From contig CAZIKB010000037.1 of NCBI GenBank assembly GCA_964539665.1, positions 1 to 50,123 on the forward strand: a stretch of DNA of 50,123 nucleotides, read 5' to 3'. How positions within the stretch are numbered: position 1 is the stretch's first letter; each line of letters begins with the position of its first letter. The position numbers were made by a program, and so were the translations under genes. Under the pieces are notes generated by a model. The model did no database searches and was not told where the DNA came from. It worked only from the letters and a program-made list of their open reading frames with translations. Origin of the DNA: CAZIKB01 sp964539665 (GTDB taxonomy: Bacteria > Zhuqueibacterota > Zhuqueibacteria > Oceanimicrobiales > Oceanimicrobiaceae). Positions 32,633 through 41,954 of this stretch are shown piece by piece.

Positions 32633-34684
32633 ATGAAGCCCAAATACGCGATAGGCCTTGCAATAAATGGCAACGAGATCAGAGCTGCTTTTTTAACCCT
32701 GGAAAGAGGAAAAGCCTGTATACACGCGCTCGAATCCACCCAGTTGGAAACTAATCTTGAAGATTCCAGGAATTCTGATAATGGCCAGGAATCCTTGAAT
32801 GATTTAGAAAAAGCCTTTGATATAAATGACCCTCAATTGAACAATGACACGGATTCAGATGAATCTTTAGCGGAATCTGAACAAAACAATAACGTCAGCC
32901 TCATCTATTCGTTAGTAGACAAGTTTAAGCAAATAAAAGCAAATGTCGCTGTAAACACCCCGGTACTGACAGTCAAATATGACGTTTTAAATTCTGAGGC
33001 TCTCCCTAAAGATAAAAATTTTAAAAAACGAATTAAAGACAAAATTGGCAGATGGAATGATGATGACAATGGTGTACACCGAACGAACTTCATCGATATA
33101 AGCGATAATAAAATGCTGCAAATTGACTATGAATATCATCCACCAATTATTGACTTAATCGAGGAAGTCAACCAGTTCAGAGCTGGTAATATGAACCTGG
33201 TGCTTATGGACACCAATGAGCTGGCCCTGACTGATCTGGTTATTGAAATTTATAAATTTAAAAAAGATGAAACCACTGCCATTATTTATATAGAGCAAGA
33301 TTTTTCAAGGATCATTTTTTTAAGAGGACAGAATATCTATCACATTACTCCGATTATTCACAAGGGCAGCATATCTCAGGATGTATTAGAAGTTATTTAC
33401 AGCAGGATGATCTTTGCTCAGGATCAACATTCCATACCAGAAATAAATAAAATATTAGTAGCTGGTCATTCATCTAAATTGAAAGCCAAGTATTATTTCA
33501 GGCAAAAATTTCCCAATGCAATTACAGGATATCTTAATTCCAAAAGAATTCAATCGAAACTCAGGTTTAAAGACAGAGGATTACTATTTTCACGATATGC
33601 CATTCCCATTGCCCTGGCCTGGAAAGCCCTGCAAAAAAGAGCCATAAACTCCAAAAGCACCAATTTTTTACCTGAGTATATACTGGAACGCCACAAAATG
33701 CCAAAACTGGCTCTTCATGGCTATATGTTACTTTTATTATTAGCTTTAACGGCGTTTTCATTCACCTGGCTGCTAATCTCAAAAAATATTGAGATTAGAA
33801 AGGTTACTCGCAGAACAACTCTAATGAAGACACAGGTTGAGAATAATAAATCTTTGACTGACAGAGTTAAATCATTTGATGGACAAATAATTGATCTCGA
33901 AAAAAAGATCGCTTTAGTAGACAGCTTTAGCAAAGGCTATGACGAGACCATAGAATTCCTGAACACACTTAGCCAAAGTATCACCAGAACTGGCGGTATC
34001 TGGGTGGATGTAATCACAAAACAAGACAACAATTTAAGAATAAATGGCATGGCCAAATATCGCGACACCATTCCCAGACTTGCTAATGCTTTAGGCGGGG
34101 CAAATTTAAATAAGGTTACAAGATCTTCGCTGCACGACAATAAAATTTTTTCATTTCAAATGGGAAAAAAGCTTGGTGAGGTTCAAAAATCAAATCAATC
34201 AAAAAGATACTCATTTTTAACAAGCAGTAGCGGCACAGACAATTCAAAGCCGAAAAACGATCCTATAATGGCAGATAATTCCAACAACCATTCTTCAGAG
34301 CTTTACGCAACTGAAAATTTAAAAAAATTAAGTAATAAAGGCGATCTTGAAATACAGAAACAATTGGCTTATGGCCAGCAAAAGGCCAATGATCAGTCCA
34401 ATACAGATTCTAATAATAAATTAAGTGAGACTGAAATTAATTATGTTTATGGATTACAGATAGGCGCTTTCGATTCATATAAAGAAGCCACAAATGCATC
34501 TCAAAAATTCACGAATAAAGGATATGAAGTTGTTATCTCAAACTTAAAATCATCCACCGAAGAAAAAAAACAAATGACATTGATTGTGGGAGCTTTTGAC
34601 ACACAAAATGAAGCCCAAAAATTATCTGACCTTTTCACAGCCATCTCCGGAGTTGAAAATAAAATTGTAAAATATAAAAATTAA
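32633..34684 (+). CDS. PilM-PilN-like fusion with C-terminal SPOR domain
   Basis: 683 aa. About 1-345: divergent actin-fold PilM-like part (starts KYAIGLAINGNEIRAAFL; contains TTAIIYIEQDFSRIIFLRG and ILVAGHSSKLK), with an acidic insertion at about 40-90. Then a membrane segment (about 361-383), a periplasmic coiled coil and ferredoxin-like part resembling PilN (about 385-515), a low-complexity linker, and an SPOR domain (about 602-683; YGLQIGAFDSYKEA and LIVGAFDTQNEAQKL). PilM and PilN are normally separate and bind through PilN's cytoplasmic tail; fusing them and adding a peptidoglycan-binding SPOR domain would anchor the platform to the cell wall. 12 bp after pilT. Confidence 0.82.
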   Translation: MKPKYAIGLAINGNEIRAAFLTLERGKACIHALESTQLETNLEDSRNSDNGQESLNDLEKAFDINDPQLNNDTDSDESLAESEQNNNVSLIYSLVDKFKQIKANVAVNTPVLTVKYDVLNSEALPKDKNFKKRIKDKIGRWNDDDNGVHRTNFIDISDNKMLQIDYEYHPPIIDLIEEVNQFRAGNMNLVLMDTNELALTDLVIEIYKFKKDETTAIIYIEQDFSRIIFLRGQNIYHITPIIHKGSISQDVLEVIYSRMIFAQDQHSIPEINKILVAGHSSKLKAKYYFRQKFPNAITGYLNSKRIQSKLRFKDRGLLFSRYAIPIALAWKALQKRAINSKSTNFLPEYILERHKMPKLALHGYMLLLLLALTAFSFTWLLISKNIEIRKVTRRTTLMKTQVENNKSLTDRVKSFDGQIIDLEKKIALVDSFSKGYDETIEFLNTLSQSITRTGGIWVDVITKQDNNLRINGMAKYRDTIPRLANALGGANLNKVTRSSLHDNKIFSFQMGKKLGEVQKSNQSKRYSFLTSSSGTDNSKPKNDPIMADNSNNHSSELYATENLKKLSNKGDLEIQKQLAYGQQKANDQSNTDSNNKLSETEINYVYGLQIGAFDSYKEATNASQKFTNKGYEVVISNLKSSTEEKKQMTLIVGAFDTQNEAQKLSDLFTAISGVENKIVKYKN

Positions 34685-34737
34685 ATTGATCATTATCGTT
34701 TATAAATTCAATATTTTATTAATAATCAGGTGAATAA

Positions 34738-35640
34738 GTGTTCGCACAAAGAAACAGCCTAACTTTAGCAATTTTTTGGATATTACTTTTGATAATTGGA
34801 GTTTTTTGGTATTTCCAGGACGCCGGAAAATTGGTTAAAGCGGTTGCTGAAGAAGCTAATTATAAAGAATTATTGACCAAATCACAAAATGAAATTAAAC
34901 GCTTAACCCAGGTTGAAACGATTCATGAGCAACTGAATGAGAAATGGTTGAATGCACCGAAATTGATTATTTCAGCAGATGAACCCTCATTTACGCTCTC
35001 TTATATTAATTGGATCATGACCACCTATAATTTACAAATTGACTTCGATTTCGTTTTAAATCAGAACCTGGAAGCAGGCGACTATACAAAATTTATTTAT
35101 ACTTTAACCGGCGAAGGTGCATATAATGATGTGTATAAATTAATCTGGCTTTTGACTTATGAACCTATTTTATATCAAATAAATTATTTTAATCTCGAAA
35201 AAAGCACAGTCAATTCTGATTTTATAAAATTTAATTTCAAACTTCAGGGATTTACAGTAGAAAGTCAAACACAAATAAATGACGATTTAACAGATTTCCG
35301 GCCTAATAGTCAGCATCAATTGAATTATCAAAAAGATATATTTACTCCGTTGGTGAAACCAAAGCCCGTAGTTGTGCAGAAAGTTGCGGTAGAGAAACCC
35401 AGGCTTCCGGCCAAATTGGCGGGACAGATCGATGTTGAAAAAGCCAGTTTAAAAGCAGTCACACAAAGTTCCATTTTTATCACAGATGGTGAGAGCGGAT
35501 TAATTGAATTAAAAATCGGCGATCCGGTTTATTTAGGCAAGCTTGTAAAAATAAATCAGCAAACCAATCAGGCAGAATTCATAATCAACAAATTTGGAAT
35601 AAGTCAGAATGTTGTGTTAAGCATCGATCAAAGAAATTAG
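34738..35640 (+). CDS. PilO/GspM-like alignment protein with PilP-like C-terminus
   Basis: 300 aa, GTG start at 34738 with AGGTGA at 34728-34733. One membrane segment (about 8-26), a short coiled coil (about 35-68), a ferredoxin-like domain (about 75-180) as in PilO, then a Pro-rich linker (VKPKPVVVQK) and a C-terminal beta domain (about 250-300) that resembles the homology region of PilP/GspC. This would join the inner-membrane platform to the secretin in one chain. Assigned by position between PilMN and the secretin and by architecture; sequence similarity to named families is not obvious by eye. Confidence 0.68.
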   Translation: MFAQRNSLTLAIFWILLLIIGVFWYFQDAGKLVKAVAEEANYKELLTKSQNEIKRLTQVETIHEQLNEKWLNAPKLIISADEPSFTLSYINWIMTTYNLQIDFDFVLNQNLEAGDYTKFIYTLTGEGAYNDVYKLIWLLTYEPILYQINYFNLEKSTVNSDFIKFNFKLQGFTVESQTQINDDLTDFRPNSQHQLNYQKDIFTPLVKPKPVVVQKVAVEKPRLPAKLAGQIDVEKASLKAVTQSSIFITDGESGLIELKIGDPVYLGKLVKINQQTNQAEFIINKFGISQNVVLSIDQRN

Positions 35641-35699
35641 TAATAAATTTAATTAGTATTATAGCTGCTAACGACAAAAGAGGTTAATAGATATCTTTT

Positions 35700-36896
35700 A
35701 TGTTTTATAACAGATTATGTGTAGTAGTTGCTTTTTCACTGTTCATACAATTAAATGTAACCGGACAGGAAACCAGACCACGTGAATTAAGGCAGGAAGA
35801 ATTTGTGACTTTTGATAACAGTTTGCCTATAAAAACAGCTCTGGATATTTTAAGCCAGTTTAGCTCACGATATGAAAGTAGAATCATAATCGATCCTCAG
35901 GGTCATTCCGGAGTGATTGGCGTGATGGTAAACAACATGTATTGGAAGAGAGCTTTGGAATTCATCTTACGTTCAAATTTATTGAAGTATACCGAGCACG
36001 ATAAGTATTATGAAGTTGTGCCAATGTTGCAATCCGAGGGAACGTCTGTTGAAGAAGAAGCCATAACAACTACAACAAGGGAAGTAGAAATCCATGCTGT
36101 TTATTTTGAAGCAGATTATGCAACATTAGTGGAAGCAGGTATAGATTGGTCATTCATAAAAAATGGAAAGGTTCGGGTAAATGGCAATTTTGGCTCTGAA
36201 ATGACGAATGATATATTCTCCGCCCAATTAACCAACAGTTATCGTTCATGGGATGTTTTTACTTTGCTCCGGGCATTTGAGTCAATGAACAAAGGAGAAG
36301 TAATTGCTAATCCGCAAATTAAAGTAATAGATCGGCAAGAGGGAAAAATCAAAGTTGGCACAAATTTCTACCTGACTACACGCGACTTTGCCGGTAATAC
36401 ACGATTCACAGAATATGAATCCGGCGTTATACTAACCGTAACTCCAACAGTTATTGGAAATCATGATTCACTATTTATCCACCTGGATATTCTTGCCGAG
36501 CGCAGCAGTGTCATACCTGATCCGGTAGCTGTGACCAAAGCCATTACAGAAAGTAAAACCCAGGTTTTGCTTGTAAATGGTGAAGAAACAGTCATTGCTG
36601 GCTTGTTTTCAGACGAAGTGACCAATGTCAGAAAAGGCATACCGTTTTTAAAAGATTTGCCTCCCTGGTTTTTTGGTTTGCGCTATCTTTTTGGATACTC
36701 GTCCAAACAATTCAAGAAAAAAGAGTTGATAATTATACTGCAAGCCACGGTGCTTCCTACTATTGCTGAAAGAATAAGTATGAGGTTAACTCAGAAGAAT
36801 TACATCGATCAAAAAAGGTTGGAATTTAAACGAAAATTGCGACAGCTTAAGACATTAAACAATACAAATAACAATTATTACAGAGGAAGAAAATAA
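35700..36896 (+). CDS. short secretin (PilQ/GspD family outer-membrane pore)
   Basis: 398 aa. Signal peptide about 1-22 (cleavage near VTGQ), one N0/STN-like domain (about 35-105), a single short connecting region, and the C-terminal secretin domain (about 195-365: VIANPQIKVIDRQEGKIKVG, GVILTVTPTVIG, VNGEETVIAGLFSDE, GIPFLKDLP). The final about 40 residues are basic and Asn-rich. PilQ and GspD are usually 600-750 aa with several N domains; here those and AMIN domains are missing. No lipobox and no pilotin gene is visible. The pore likely pairs with the PilO/PilP-like protein just upstream. Confidence 0.9.
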   Translation: MFYNRLCVVVAFSLFIQLNVTGQETRPRELRQEEFVTFDNSLPIKTALDILSQFSSRYESRIIIDPQGHSGVIGVMVNNMYWKRALEFILRSNLLKYTEHDKYYEVVPMLQSEGTSVEEEAITTTTREVEIHAVYFEADYATLVEAGIDWSFIKNGKVRVNGNFGSEMTNDIFSAQLTNSYRSWDVFTLLRAFESMNKGEVIANPQIKVIDRQEGKIKVGTNFYLTTRDFAGNTRFTEYESGVILTVTPTVIGNHDSLFIHLDILAERSSVIPDPVAVTKAITESKTQVLLVNGEETVIAGLFSDEVTNVRKGIPFLKDLPPWFFGLRYLFGYSSKQFKKKELIIILQATVLPTIAERISMRLTQKNYIDQKRLEFKRKLRQLKTLNNTNNNYYRGRK

Positions 36897-36932
36897 AACT
36901 TTGAGTATCCCCTCAATAAATAACGGGAACTC

Positions 36933-36965
36933 AGCTTTACTAAACTTTGAATGTTTGGTAAAGCT
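36933..36965 (+). terminator. 13-bp hairpin between the secretin and minor pseudopilin genes
   Basis: AGCTTTACTAAAC (36933-36945) pairs with GTTTGGTAAAGCT (36953-36965), 13 bp with one T-G wobble and a 7-base loop. No U-tract follows directly. Attenuator or mRNA-processing/stability element. Confidence 0.5.
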
Positions 36966-36996
36966 CCATATACCCTTAAATTTTGAGATAAATTAA

Positions 36997-37491
36997 ATGG
37001 GACAACGGGAGCTTCTGCTCACAATTGGAGCAATTGTCATTTTTTCTATTACATCATTGTCAATTAACCGGTCAATGCTGAGAAACAGCGAAGCAATTTA
37101 CAGCCGGCAAGCAGAAATATTTGCCATGAGCGTTGCCCAACAATTTATTGAAGAAGCCAAAACAAAAGCTTTTGATGAAAATACCATAATAGACACAGGG
37201 GGCAGCCCGAGTATTTTCACAGGATCACCCTTAGGACCTGGCGGAGGCGAAAACTATCCGTATTTTGATGATATTGATGATTATAACGGTTTTTCAACGA
37301 CAGACTCCGATATTTTGGGGGAAATGATAACTTCCGTTAATATTTCAGTTAATTATGTTAACGATACAAATCTGGAAGTCGCGGTTTCTTCCAGAACTTA
37401 TTATAAAAAAATGCGGGTAACTGTTAACAGCGATTATTTTGATAATCCTGTTACGGCAGAGTATGTTTTCGCCTTTCAGAAAAATCCTTAA
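36997..37491 (+). CDS. minor pseudopilin (PilV/GspI-like)
   Basis: 164 aa. Starts MGQRELLLTIGAIVIF, a hydrophobic helix from residue 5, with the same Met-Gly-Gln beginning as the pilin-like protein at 27508. The segment AMSVAQQFIEEAKTKAFDE after the helix is like PilV/GspI (a conserved Gln and Glu followed by Phe-Asp). The rest is a small beta-rich domain. First of three pseudopilin-like genes in a row; probably part of the filament tip or priming complex. Confidence 0.72.
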   Translation: MGQRELLLTIGAIVIFSITSLSINRSMLRNSEAIYSRQAEIFAMSVAQQFIEEAKTKAFDENTIIDTGGSPSIFTGSPLGPGGGENYPYFDDIDDYNGFSTTDSDILGEMITSVNISVNYVNDTNLEVAVSSRTYYKKMRVTVNSDYFDNPVTAEYVFAFQKNP

Positions 37492-37505
37492 TAAATGAGG
37501 ATACA

Positions 37506-38081
37506 ATGGACTCAACACTTACACTAATAGGCAGTATTGTGATTGGCGGTATTTTTCTACTGGGATTACTAACCTTTCATGGCGACGTCATCGATCATTC
37601 CTATGAAAAAACATTTGAAATGCTTACCCAGGAAACGACCGCATCTTTGATGGAAATTATCGAGCACGACTTTCGTAAAATAGGCAGCGGTCTCACGACG
37701 CCGGCATTCGCCATTGCCGACACCAATAAAATCACATTCAGAGGCGATGTAAATGAGGATTCTATCATAGATACTGTGCGATATACATTAAGTGAGCCTT
37801 CAGCGGTTTCATCTACTCCCAATCCAAAAGACCGAATTCTCTATCGTTATGAAAACGGCATGAAAACCCTTGAGGCGTCGATTGGAGTGACAGAATTCAA
37901 TGTAGCCTTTCTTGATTTTTTTGGAAACGCTACAACAGAACTTATGAATATCTGGCAAGTTGAAGTTTCTCTAACAATAGAAAGCCTATTTATGATGAAC
38001 GGAAAATATGCGAAAACAGTTTGGCGGAAAAGATTTACACCGAATAATCTCTGTCGGAATTCAATAAATAATGCAAATTAA
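37506..38081 (+). CDS. minor pseudopilin (PilW/GspJ-like)
   Basis: 191 aa. An N-terminal hydrophobic helix (MDSTLTLIGSIVIGGIFLL) and LMEIIEHDFRKIGSGL at about 48-63, the feature characteristic of PilW-type minor pilins. It lacks the Met-Gly start of its neighbours, and has no class III leader. GAGG at 37497-37500 precedes the ATG at good distance. 14 bp after the previous gene. Confidence 0.72.
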   Translation: MDSTLTLIGSIVIGGIFLLGLLTFHGDVIDHSYEKTFEMLTQETTASLMEIIEHDFRKIGSGLTTPAFAIADTNKITFRGDVNEDSIIDTVRYTLSEPSAVSSTPNPKDRILYRYENGMKTLEASIGVTEFNVAFLDFFGNATTELMNIWQVEVSLTIESLFMMNGKYAKTVWRKRFTPNNLCRNSINNAN

Positions 38082-38108
38082 GTTTTTTTAAAAAAAAGGT
38101 TGTTAATC

Positions 38109-39302
38109 ATGGGCAGAGCATTACTGATAATCGTGGTGGGTTTTTCTACAATTTTCAGTAGTACTATGTTTACAATAACTTCTAACCAGCAACATTCCTC
38201 AGAGACTATTGCAAATCAGTATTACAAATGGATTGCGCGCAATGCGGCGGAAAGTGTTGCTAATGTTTCAGTTTCAAAACTTTACCGGAATATAAACATG
38301 ACAGAAAGCGACCTCAGCTACACTTTAAATGGAGCCGCATGTAGTGTTACTTTTCAGAATATAACTGGCGATTCAACTACAGAAGCAGAGAAAATTATGG
38401 CAATAATTGCCACAAACTACAATAATGTACGCGATACCGTGAGCGTAATACTCATGAAACCTGCATATTCCTATTATTACTTTTTATTGCACAATTGGCC
38501 TAATTTTTTAGAATATGGTACAGCTGACACTCTTGAAGGGCCAGTTCACACCAATTCTATGATGAGAGTTAAAGGCAATCCAGTGTTTATCGCAAAATAC
38601 TCCACTGATCAGAGCAACTTTCAACCAGTGATTGGAGGCGATGATCCCAAATTCTACGGCGGCGCAGAGTTTGGCACCACAACGATTTCGATGCCAGACC
38701 TCACACCTTTAGAAAATGTAGTTAATGCTGGCGGGGATGTATTTAATGAGGAATTATGGTTAACATTCCAGGGAATCAGTTACAGATGCTCAACTGCATC
38801 ATTAGATGATACCAGATTGCTTGCCAATATAAATGGCACCATTATGACAACAAGCAGTAAAAGTATTCACGTCAAAGGAGTTGTGGATGGCCAAATAACT
38901 GTGCTCAGTGATCAGGATATTTATATAGAAGACGATATCATATATGCAGTCGACCCCAGAAGCAATCCAAATTCAGATGATTACTTAGGTCTCATTGCCA
39001 AACATTATTTCAGGATACCTGATAACACGGCGAATAGCTCTGACGTAGAAATTCATGCAGCAATAATAGCTTATCATGATGAAATCAATGTGGAAAACTA
39101 TGGTAGTGGCAGTCCGAGAGGCACACTCACTATATTGGGATCACTTGCTGAACATGATGCACTGCCTTACGGCACCTATTCTGGTGCAACGTTAGTAACG
39201 GGATATAATGGAAATCACAATTATGATATACGTTTAAGAGAGAAAACACCACCATATTTCCCAAGACTGGATCGCTATGAAGTTTTATTCAGGAGCGATT
39301 AA
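38109..39302 (+). CDS. large pseudopilin-like protein (PilX-like N-terminus, beta-rich C-terminus)
   Basis: 397 aa from the ATG at 38109, which follows AAGG; the frame extends to a TTG at 38100, which I reject because MGRALLII then lines up with the Met-Gly starts of the other two subunits. Hydrophobic helix about 3-22, a pilin-like stalk (about 25-110), then a large beta-rich domain (about 125-397) with GPVHTNSMMRVKGNPVF and SGATLVTGYNG; repeated short strands suggest a beta-helix, as in DUF4900-like or PilX-linked proteins. The large size suggests a tip-located adhesin-like subunit; inference only. Confidence 0.68.
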   Translation: MGRALLIIVVGFSTIFSSTMFTITSNQQHSSETIANQYYKWIARNAAESVANVSVSKLYRNINMTESDLSYTLNGAACSVTFQNITGDSTTEAEKIMAIIATNYNNVRDTVSVILMKPAYSYYYFLLHNWPNFLEYGTADTLEGPVHTNSMMRVKGNPVFIAKYSTDQSNFQPVIGGDDPKFYGGAEFGTTTISMPDLTPLENVVNAGGDVFNEELWLTFQGISYRCSTASLDDTRLLANINGTIMTTSSKSIHVKGVVDGQITVLSDQDIYIEDDIIYAVDPRSNPNSDDYLGLIAKHYFRIPDNTANSSDVEIHAAIIAYHDEINVENYGSGSPRGTLTILGSLAEHDALPYGTYSGATLVTGYNGNHNYDIRLREKTPPYFPRLDRYEVLFRSD

Positions 39303-39305
39303 AGT

Positions 39306-39338
39306 AAAAGCTAATCTTCTTCAAGAAAATTAGCTTTT
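39306..39338 (+). terminator. 10-bp hairpin ending the filament core
   Basis: AAAAGCTAAT (39306-39315) and ATTAGCTTTT (39329-39338) form a perfect 10-bp stem with a 13-base loop, 3 bases past the stop. The second arm ends in TTTT, then G. Likely a partial terminator or attenuator before the second kinase gene, whose ATG is only 36 bases on. Confidence 0.55.
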
Positions 39339-39374
39339 GAAAATTAACAATTAAGTAATCAAACAGGTATTTAA

Positions 39375-41939
39375 ATGGAGTCCTTAAAAATAATAAATAA
39401 CCGGTATCAACTGCTCACAATTGTAAAAAAAGGGGGTTTTGGAATAATCTATAAAGGCTATGACAGCGTTTTAGGGAAAGACATCGCGGTAAAAGAAATT
39501 AAACCTGAACTCACCAAAGATCCCTGGTTTATTGATCAATTTCAAATTGAGGCGCGTCATGTAGCCAAAATGAATCATCAAAATATTGTGCATATTTTCG
39601 ATTTAGTGCAGACCGAGGGTAATGAATATTACATTGTAATGGAATACATCAACGGGCTGGATTTAAGTACTCTTATTCAGGAGTGTCGAAAACGAGGCCA
39701 ACTAATCCCGAAACATCTTGCCATACATATTGTTGCTGAAGTGTGCAAAGCATTGGACTATGCTCACAACTGCAGCAATTCAGAAAATAACGATCCCATA
39801 AATTTAGTGCATAAAGATATCTCCCCGAGCAATATCATGATTTCAAGTAATGGCATCGTGAAACTCATTGACTTTGGGATTGCCGGCGTACAAAAAAAAT
39901 CAATCTCCGATAAAAACTATGTGCCTTTACAGGGAAAAATTCAATATATGTCGCCAGAACATGTTGGCCATAATGTTGATTTAGATAAACGTTCAGATAT
40001 CTTTTCATTAGGACTGGTACTGTATGAAATATTAGAAGGGAAGAGATTTTTTTCAGGTGATAACATTTACGAAATTCTTGAAACACTTAGAAATGGTAAA
40101 TTGAAATTAAAAGACCTGAAACAAACCCCCAAACCATTGCAAAATGTTCTGCAAAAAGCGTTAGAAAAATTACCTGAAAAGCGATATCAAAACGCAAATC
40201 AGTTCTACATAGACCTTGTAACTTTTTTAGTGTTGAATAAAGACACCTCCAGCATTGATCAGGAAATCAGTGATTTTATTGCAAACATATCTAATAACCA
40301 GAACAGTGAAAAAGACGATTTTTTTATCTCGCGAAAATCAGACAAACTGTATGACAATGTATTAGATGAAATTGGTGAAAAATATCCGGAAAACAAAATA
40401 GACCGGCAGCAAGCTGATCCCAATGCAACAAAGGAAGACGTTGACAACTTTGAGACAGCATTCAACGAATCCGCGGGCTCTTCATCAGCGCAAGTGGAAT
40501 TTGATGCTATTACAGTCGATGATGATATCGAAATTATCGAACCTGTTGAGGATGAAATTAAAACTGTGATAGATGTAGTCCGTCTTGCAACACGAGGACA
40601 CAACAAGTTATTCATGAAATACACAGTGGGAATCCTGAGTTTAAGTTTACTCCTCTTCATCTTTGATATTTCATTCCAATGGACTTCATTTGGCACCAGT
40701 ATTTATGACTTTCTATTTCCCCCTGCTATTAAAATATCCACTATACCAGCAGGCGCTAAAATATTCCTGGATGATAAACCATTAGCCGGCGTTACACCAA
40801 TTTCTATTGATAAAATCAATCCGGGTGTTCATGAACTCAAACTTACCACAGACGGATATAGACCTGTTTTTAAATCCATCTATATACCAAGCAAAGGCCA
40901 GATAAAAATTAAAGGCGAACCAGTCCGACGTGGAAATCAACCATATATTTTTAGATTTAAAACTACTTTTGAATTGGACTCAATGCCGCAAGGCGCAGAA
41001 GTTTATATTAATAATATTAAATATGGTCAAAACACACCCTGTTCGGTTACATGGGAGGTTGGTGAAGAATTCCAAATAGAGTTACGAAAATCAGGTTTCA
41101 ACAGTTTAAGTGGTTTCGGTTTAGATACAGAAAAAATGATTGAAGATATCGATGACAGGAGGTTATGGGACTTCGAAGTACTAAAAAAGCCAACAACCAT
41201 TTATAAGATAAAAAGACTATTTGGGAAATTTATCACCATCAAGTCTAATCCTTCAAACGCGTTAATCTATTTAGACGGAAACCCCAATCCAATCGGCGAC
41301 ACTGACAACCCGAACAAGATATTTTTAACAGCCACTTCTCACAATATTCTTCTCAAGAAAAAAGGATACAATCAAAAAACAATTGATCTTGAGGTTAATG
41401 AAGATACTCCATCGCAGGTTGTTGCAAACTTGTTCCGGCCAGTGAGATTTTCTGCGTATGACGCCACCAATGGCAACAGTACCGACTTAAATGCCTTTAT
41501 TACCCAAGTTGTCCGAAATGGCAGGATTGTATTCAGAAAAAAGCGTACACCAATTACATTAAATTTAATTTATGATAATTATTATGCTATTTTCACTAAA
41601 GATGGTTATAACGATATTAAGGTTCCGATTTCACCAAGAGACAAAAGAGTTACAGCAAGAATGGAAACATTGAATGCTCAAGTATCGGTAGTCATTATAA
41701 ATGACGTGACCGGAGCGCCTTTAAGCAATGTAGAAATCAGATTTAAAAGTTTAGATGACCATAATTCATCAGAAGGTCTGTTTAATATTACTGATCTGGA
41801 TGGCACCTGCAGCAACACCTTGCAGCCAGGATTATATTTATTTCGCACCAGTAAAAATGCTTACAAATACCAGGAGAAATCTGTTATGATTCAATCCACA
41901 GGATTGAATTTAATAGAGTTTAATTTAATAGCTCTTTGA
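39375..41939 (+). CDS. transmembrane Ser/Thr protein kinase with PEGA domains (module B)
   Basis: 854 aa, paralogue of the kinase at 17745 across its whole length. Kinase domain about 8-275: KGGFGIIYKG (19-28), Lys40, catalytic HKD with Asp148 (DISPSN), DFG Asp166, MSPEH; apparently active. An Asp/Glu-rich linker (about 300-400), membrane segment about 416-432, then FPPAIKISTIPAGAKIFLDD begins the first PEGA repeat, followed by more divergent repeats to the C-terminus. The junction sequence around the membrane (TVIDVVRLATRGHNK here, TVIDVIRISARNHKK there) is well kept in both copies. AGG is 8 bases before ATG 39375. First gene of module B. Confidence 0.94.
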   Translation: MESLKIINNRYQLLTIVKKGGFGIIYKGYDSVLGKDIAVKEIKPELTKDPWFIDQFQIEARHVAKMNHQNIVHIFDLVQTEGNEYYIVMEYINGLDLSTLIQECRKRGQLIPKHLAIHIVAEVCKALDYAHNCSNSENNDPINLVHKDISPSNIMISSNGIVKLIDFGIAGVQKKSISDKNYVPLQGKIQYMSPEHVGHNVDLDKRSDIFSLGLVLYEILEGKRFFSGDNIYEILETLRNGKLKLKDLKQTPKPLQNVLQKALEKLPEKRYQNANQFYIDLVTFLVLNKDTSSIDQEISDFIANISNNQNSEKDDFFISRKSDKLYDNVLDEIGEKYPENKIDRQQADPNATKEDVDNFETAFNESAGSSSAQVEFDAITVDDDIEIIEPVEDEIKTVIDVVRLATRGHNKLFMKYTVGILSLSLLLFIFDISFQWTSFGTSIYDFLFPPAIKISTIPAGAKIFLDDKPLAGVTPISIDKINPGVHELKLTTDGYRPVFKSIYIPSKGQIKIKGEPVRRGNQPYIFRFKTTFELDSMPQGAEVYINNIKYGQNTPCSVTWEVGEEFQIELRKSGFNSLSGFGLDTEKMIEDIDDRRLWDFEVLKKPTTIYKIKRLFGKFITIKSNPSNALIYLDGNPNPIGDTDNPNKIFLTATSHNILLKKKGYNQKTIDLEVNEDTPSQVVANLFRPVRFSAYDATNGNSTDLNAFITQVVRNGRIVFRKKRTPITLNLIYDNYYAIFTKDGYNDIKVPISPRDKRVTARMETLNAQVSVVIINDVTGAPLSNVEIRFKSLDDHNSSEGLFNITDLDGTCSNTLQPGLYLFRTSKNAYKYQEKSVMIQSTGLNLIEFNLIAL

Positions 41940-41954
41940 TTTGGGAAAACAATA

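Noticed and set aside
38100..38108. TTG start for the third pseudopilin, and TTG starts at 8978, 10137, 14418, 44474
   Set aside because: In each case an ATG a few codons on fits the ribosome site, gene spacing or domain start better.
40259..40696. 145-codon minus-strand open frame, and similar ones at 22193-22636 and 30487-30867
   Set aside because: Each lies wholly inside a well-supported plus-strand gene, with no ribosome site or domain; treated as antisense shadows.
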